NCBI GenBank assembly: GCA_002171675.1
Contig: NHDX01000030.1
Coordinates: 29,858-39,456, forward strand
DNA: 9,599 bases
DNA from: Chloroflexi bacterium TMED70
GTDB lineage: Bacteria; Chloroflexota; Dehalococcoidia; Lucifugimonadales; Lucifugimonadaceae
Direction: 5' to 3'
The position numbers and the translations under genes are program-made. The notes beneath the pieces are model-generated. The model ran no database searches, was not told where the DNA came from, and was given only the letters and a program-made list of their open reading frames with translations. Shown in pieces: positions 6,374 to 9,599 of this stretch (its first letter is position 1; each line of letters opens with the position of its first letter).

Positions 6374-6961
6374 TCATCTATATAAATTATTTTCCTTTAT
6401 ATACTTATGTATTTCAATTGGGGTGTAGTGTAAAACAGATATATTTTCACTTATTTTTTCTCTTATAAAAGATGAGCTGATATCAGAAAGGCTTTCAATT
6501 ATTTTAATATTACTCATAGGCTCTGTATCAGAATTCAATCTCGAAATAATTATAAATTTGTAATTTCTTAATAGCTCAGATCCATTTTTCCATAAATTTA
6601 TTTCATCAAAAGCATCAGCACCTAAAACAATATGAGTTATTTCAAATTCAGGATATTTATTTTTTAGATATCGCAATGTTTCTATAGTATAACTAGGCGA
6701 GGATCTTTTTATTTCATAATCAACTAAAGTAATAAAGTCATCATCAAAGGCTAGTTTACACATCTCAAATCTTTGCTCTGGGGTCGCAATAGGTGGCATA
6801 GTTTTCATATATTGATTTCCAGCTGGAGATAAAAACATTTTATTAAAATTAAAATTATTTTTTATATAACTTATTATTTCTAAGTGACCATTATGAATAG
6901 GGTCAAAAGTACCACCAAAAAATACTGATTCAATTAAATTATTCTTCCCACGTAAATGCAT
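6374..6961 (-). CDS. nadD: Nicotinate-nucleotide adenylyltransferase
   Basis: NadD transfers AMP from ATP to nicotinate mononucleotide, making deamido-NAD in NAD synthesis in the cytoplasm. The 195-residue protein is of normal family length and shows GGTFDPIHNGH at 16-26 (the HxGH nucleotidyltransferase motif, His23 and His26), SSPSYTIETL at 87-96, LGADAFDEINLWK at 113-125, and ISSSFIRE at 161-168, matching the ISSTxIR ATP-binding motif. The PPHK-type loop after PAG is altered to NQYMKTMPP. The ATG at 6959-6961 lies 23 bp inside the 3' end of obg, preceded by TAGGA; this start adds about ten residues before the conserved core. The stop TGA overlaps an ATG as ATGA, which is the likely real pyrE start. 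obg-nadD adjacency is common in bacteria. Confidence 0.95.
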   Translation of the reverse strand: MHLRGKNNLIESVFFGGTFDPIHNGHLEIISYIKNNFNFNKMFLSPAGNQYMKTMPPIATPEQRFEMCKLAFDDDFITLVDYEIKRSSPSYTIETLRYLKNKYPEFEITHIVLGADAFDEINLWKNGSELLRNYKFIIISRLNSDTEPMSNIKIIESLSDISSSFIREKISENISVLHYTPIEIHKYIKENNLYR

Positions 6962-8201
6962 ACTGTCCTATTTTCAATAAATCGCCCCTCTTTATTCCTA
7001 TATTTATTAGTTCATCTCCTATTTTTGAAGATTTTAATTTGTACTGAAATTGTACTAATGTTTTCCAATTATTTAAGTTTGATCCTTCAGCAAGCTGTAT
7101 AAACTGTTTGTCATTAATTACAAAATGGTCATCTTTAAACATTACTCTTTTTAATTCATTTTTATGAAATTTAATTATGGGAACATCATCATCCATATCT
7201 TCATTATCAATCACCAAGAGATACTCTTGAATCTTATCAATAAATTTCATTATTTTGTCATCTATGGAGTTATTTAGAGTAAAAATTTGATCATTTAGAC
7301 TTCTGAACTTTTGAGTAATTTCATTTATAAAATCATTTAGATCAGCCTCCCCTAACTCATCACAGTGGGTCAAAATAAGAACCATTCTCTTTTCAAGCAA
7401 GGCTTTATTATATTTTTTTAATTCGTCATATATTAAATTTATTTCACTTAAAATATCACTGTTAATATCTATAACCATTCCAATAATATTTGTTTTTTGC
7501 AGATGCTTTAAATATTGATTTCCTGAGGCTAAATTATTTTCAGGATCCTTAACAAGCCCAGGTATCTCTATCACTGTAACATTTTGAAACTTTCTTTGGA
7601 CTGTTGCTATAACCGGTTCTCTTGTTGTGAAAGGATAATTGCCTATATCTGGTTTTGCATTTGAAATATTGTTTATAAGCGTAGATTTGCCGGAGTTTGG
7701 AGGTCCAATTAAGCATAAATTTGAACTTACTCTAAAATCAAGTTCTATTTGCTTAATATCAATTTTTTCTCCTGATTCTGCCAACAAAGGCTCTTTATTC
7801 TTGGATGTAACAAAAGCAACATTTCCTCTTCCGCCTTTGCCACCAGTCAATACCTCGAATGAGTCTTCATCACAGGAAAGATTGGCGAGAAGGTTTCGTT
7901 TGTTAGATTTGTCCCTTATTAGCGTTCCTACAGGCACATTAATATAAACATCTTTTCCATTGAATCCTGTTTTATTTTGATCCGAACCCTTTCCACCATT
8001 TTCGGCTTTAAAGTTTTTGGAAAACCTATAGGAATTTAGATTTGACATATTTTTGTCGCATCTAATCCACACGCTTCCACCTCTACCTCCGTTGCCTCCA
8101 TCAGGGCCACCTCGTGAATTTTTTGAATCTTGATTAAAACTGATAGCTCCACTTCCACCATCACCAGATTTAATATTTATTATTACTTTATCTATAAACA
8201 T
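6939..8201 (-). CDS. obgE: Obg-family GTPase with C-terminal OCT domain, degenerate G motifs
   Basis: Obg proteins are ribosome-associated GTPases involved in 50S assembly and the stringent response. The 420-residue product has an N-terminal glycine-rich Obg fold (1-158, for example GGPDGGNGGRGG at 31-42), a GTPase domain (about 159-330), and a C-terminal OCT domain (about 340-420, ending YAFTWEE). G1 is intact as GPPNSGKST (166-174) and switch I has YPFTT (189-193). G3 is EIPG (212-215) rather than DIPG, the following conserved EGA..G.GLG segment is lost, G4 is THCD (278-281) rather than NKxD, and the G5 SA is not evident. GTP specificity or switching may therefore differ. The ATG directly abuts an (AT)n tract, with no Shine-Dalgarno. 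nadD overlaps its 3' end by 23 bp. Confidence 0.93.
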   Translation of the reverse strand: MFIDKVIINIKSGDGGSGAISFNQDSKNSRGGPDGGNGGRGGSVWIRCDKNMSNLNSYRFSKNFKAENGGKGSDQNKTGFNGKDVYINVPVGTLIRDKSNKRNLLANLSCDEDSFEVLTGGKGGRGNVAFVTSKNKEPLLAESGEKIDIKQIELDFRVSSNLCLIGPPNSGKSTLINNISNAKPDIGNYPFTTREPVIATVQRKFQNVTVIEIPGLVKDPENNLASGNQYLKHLQKTNIIGMVIDINSDILSEINLIYDELKKYNKALLEKRMVLILTHCDELGEADLNDFINEITQKFRSLNDQIFTLNNSIDDKIMKFIDKIQEYLLVIDNEDMDDDVPIIKFHKNELKRVMFKDDHFVINDKQFIQLAEGSNLNNWKTLVQFQYKLKSSKIGDELINIGIKRGDLLKIGQYAFTWEE

Positions 8202-8217
8202 ATATATATATATATAT
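8200..8217. repeat. (AT)n dinucleotide tract at the obg start codon
   Basis: Eighteen bases of alternating A and T run from within the obg ATG into the upstream region; on the coding strand they read ATATAT up to ATG. The tract takes the place where a ribosome binding site should be and could supply one or more TATATA-like -10 registers. Length changes by slippage would alter the distance from promoter to start. Function is inferred. Confidence 0.85.
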
Positions 8218-8243
8218 TAATAGAATTAATTAAGTCTGTTCAA
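8214..8243 (-). promoter_or_regulatory. Weak candidate promoter for obg-nadD-pyrE
   Basis: On the minus strand TTGAAC at 8238-8243 could be a -35, with TAATAT at 8214-8219 (18-bp spacer) as a -10 that merges into the AT tract. The resulting transcript would start close to the ATG, so obg might be leaderless. The same heptamer TTGAACA also occurs at 8293-8299, with TTTACT 17 bp downstream of TTGAAC as another weak possibility. The matches are poor and AT-rich DNA produces many by chance. Confidence 0.25.
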
Positions 8244-8333
8244 ATTGTTGACGAGTGTTCTTAGTTTATGAGTAAATTAAATTGTTAATAATTGTTCAAC
8301 TGGATGTTAAAGAATTTTATAAAACCAATTTTT

Positions 8334-9599
8334 TTAGCTTTGGATTATTGTTTTCTCAATTTCTTGTTTTAATTCAACATCTTTCAACAAAATTTTTTTA
8401 ATCTTGTTCACAGAATAAATAATGGTTGAATGGTTTCTGTTGCCAAGAATCTTTCCTGCTTGGCCAGTAGAGAAGTTAGATTTTTCAATCAATAAATATG
8501 CAGCAACTTGCCTAGCGAAGTTGGTTTTTTTATCATTTTTCCTGCCCCTAAGGTCCTGCTCATTAATCCCAAACATGTATTTTATGAGTGAAAATATTTT
8601 TTCTTTAGATACGTTAATATCTTTTATATTTTCTAATTTATAGTCACTAAGAATATTGCTAACCATATTTGTATTTATCTCTGAGTTTAGTAGCTCAGCA
8701 TGAGCTATAAGTGACTTAATTATTCCTTCAATTTCTGAAAAAGAGTTAAATTTTTTGCTTCCAATAAATTCTAATAACTCCTCGGATATCTTAATATTAT
8801 TCTTTTTAAATGATTTATTTATATATTTTTTCGCTGTTTCTTTATCCGGTGTATGAATTTTCACTATAAGCCCAGATTTAAGCATTGAGGTTAATCTGTT
8901 AGGCATATCTAGTTTGCTTGGGTGATTATAGCTTGTGATAACTATTTGTTTTCCTGAAACCGATAGTTGGTTGATAATATGAATAAAGACTTCAATGGTT
9001 TGTTTTTTTCCAGCAAAAAAGTCTATGTCATCAAGAATAAATACATCACACTCTCTATATTTATTCATTAACTGTGGGGTTTTGTTTTTAATTGATTTTA
9101 CGAAATCATTTACAAATGTTTCACCTGCAACAGAAGTTACATTTAAGCCTTTGGTCTTTAGTGTTTTTGCTGTCGATTGTATTAAATGAGTTTTTCCTAA
9201 TCCCCATTCACTATAAATGTACAATGGATTGTAAAGATTGCCTGGTGTTTCACATATTTTTTTTGTAGCTGCATACGCTAAAAAATTAGAGTTTCCAGTA
9301 ATAAAAGTATTAAAATCAAACTTAGGATTTATCCAACTACCCTCAATTTTTCCTTTTGGTACTATGGTTTCATTCTTTCCTTTTTCTTCACTTAAAACAT
9401 ATTGAATTTTATACTTATTGTTACTTGTTTGATATATTGCATCTTGAATAGTTTTATCCAGTCTTTGGGATAGCATTTCAACAGCAAAAATACTTTCTGT
9501 TGAAACCACCAATACGTTATCTGAGATAGAAACGCCTTTAGTGTTTTCCAACCAAGTTTTATATGTGCTTTCGGGAATTACCATCTCAAGGTAACCTAA
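8334..9599 (-). CDS. dnaA: Chromosomal replication initiator DnaA, divergent (5' end beyond window)
   Basis: DnaA binds the replication origin and melts it through an ATP-dependent filament. The frame is open to the right edge; the first internal ATG (9582-9584) follows five in-frame codons (LGYLE) that resemble the usual domain I, so the start is outside. Residues are numbered from that ATG: end of domain I to about 65, linker, AAA+ domain about 88-310, and a helix-turn-helix domain IV about 325-416 with GNRNHSTIIYSVNKI at 381-395 matching the DnaA signature (usual Asp replaced by Asn384). Walker A is SEWGLGKT (125-132, first Gly replaced by Ser), Walker B is FILDD (182-186). The arginine-finger position is Met234 (NRLTSMLKSGL at 229-239 against the usual RLKSRFxxGL), and the sensor II position is Ser283. 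obg follows after 132 bp. It may be the main DnaA of a divergent lineage or a paralogue. Confidence 0.93.
   Translation of the reverse strand, partial: LGYLEMVIPESTYKTWLENTKGVSISDNVLVVSTESIFAVEMLSQRLDKTIQDAIYQTSNNKYKIQYVLSEEKGKNETIVPKGKIEGSWINPKFDFNTFITGNSNFLAYAATKKICETPGNLYNPLYIYSEWGLGKTHLIQSTAKTLKTKGLNVTSVAGETFVNDFVKSIKNKTPQLMNKYRECDVFILDDIDFFAGKKQTIEVFIHIINQLSVSGKQIVITSYNHPSKLDMPNRLTSMLKSGLIVKIHTPDKETAKKYINKSFKKNNIKISEELLEFIGSKKFNSFSEIEGIIKSLIAHAELLNSEINTNMVSNILSDYKLENIKDINVSKEKIFSLIKYMFGINEQDLRGRKNDKKTNFARQVAAYLLIEKSNFSTGQAGKILGNRNHSTIIYSVNKIKKILLKDVELKQEIEKTIIQS

Noticed and set aside
7639..7947. Proline-rich open frame antisense to obg
   Set aside because: It mirrors the glycine-rich Obg domain and G1 region on the other strand, so its composition is a by-product of the real gene.
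8202..8333. Replication origin in the dnaA-obg gap
   Set aside because: The gap is short and I found no cluster of DnaA boxes (TTATNCACA type), only general AT-richness. The upstream side of dnaA, where an origin is often found, is outside the window.
8321..8343. CCAA/TTGG stem followed by TTTTAT at the 3' end of dnaA as a terminator
   Set aside because: Only four base pairs with an 11-nt loop; too weak to support.

Overview
The window is strongly AT-rich, densely packed bacterial chromosome. It has eight protein-coding genes plus two that run off the ends, intergenic gaps mostly under 20 bp, and several stop/start overlaps. I see no RNA gene, mobile element, CRISPR array or prophage gene. 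An Obg GTPase with a C-terminal OCT domain, the obg-nadD pair beside dnaA, and a streamlined AT-rich layout would fit an uncultivated, probably aquatic bacterium. A Chloroflexota/SAR202-like lineage is my best guess, but it is inference and not proven by the sequence.

Layout from left to right. (1) Positions 1-2827, minus strand: a 2-oxoacid dehydrogenase operon in the order E1 alpha, E1 beta, HAD-family haloacid dehalogenase-like enzyme, and the lipoyl-domain start of E2, which is cut by the window edge. The gaps are 15, 2 and 12 bp. (2) Positions 2828-3065: a divergent intergenic region with a 12-nt direct repeat near the E1 alpha start, a small palindrome, a TATAAT box, and an isolated (CG)5C tract just before gyrB. 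(3) Positions 3066-5459, plus strand: gyrB, with a large insert after the TOPRIM domain. (4) Positions 5448-8201, minus strand: a compact set of obg, nadD, pyrE and a MazG-like pyrophosphohydrolase, with overlapping or touching ends. Its last gene overlaps the gyrB stop tail to tail. (5) Positions 8202-8333: a short AT-rich gap ending in an (AT)n tract against the obg start codon. (6) Position 8334 to the right edge, minus strand: dnaA, open to the window end and so missing its true start.

How the genes fit together: dnaA and gyrB serve replication and supercoiling. Obg, NadD, PyrE and the MazG-like protein link ribosome assembly or growth control to NAD and pyrimidine nucleotide supply and nucleotide-pool cleaning. 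The left operon makes the E1 and E2 parts of a complex that decarboxylates a 2-oxoacid (pyruvate or a relative) to an acyl-CoA, with an unexpected dehalogenase-type HAD enzyme built in.

Most notable points: the DnaA protein lacks the canonical AAA+ arginine finger and sensor II arginine; neighbouring Obg has degenerate G3, G4 and G5 motifs; pyrE appears to begin at an ATG that overlaps the nadD stop but is put out of frame by an 11-base homopolymer; a possible Z-DNA-forming CG tract precedes gyrB; and the HAD gene sits inside the 2-oxoacid dehydrogenase operon. I found no clearly new multi-gene system.
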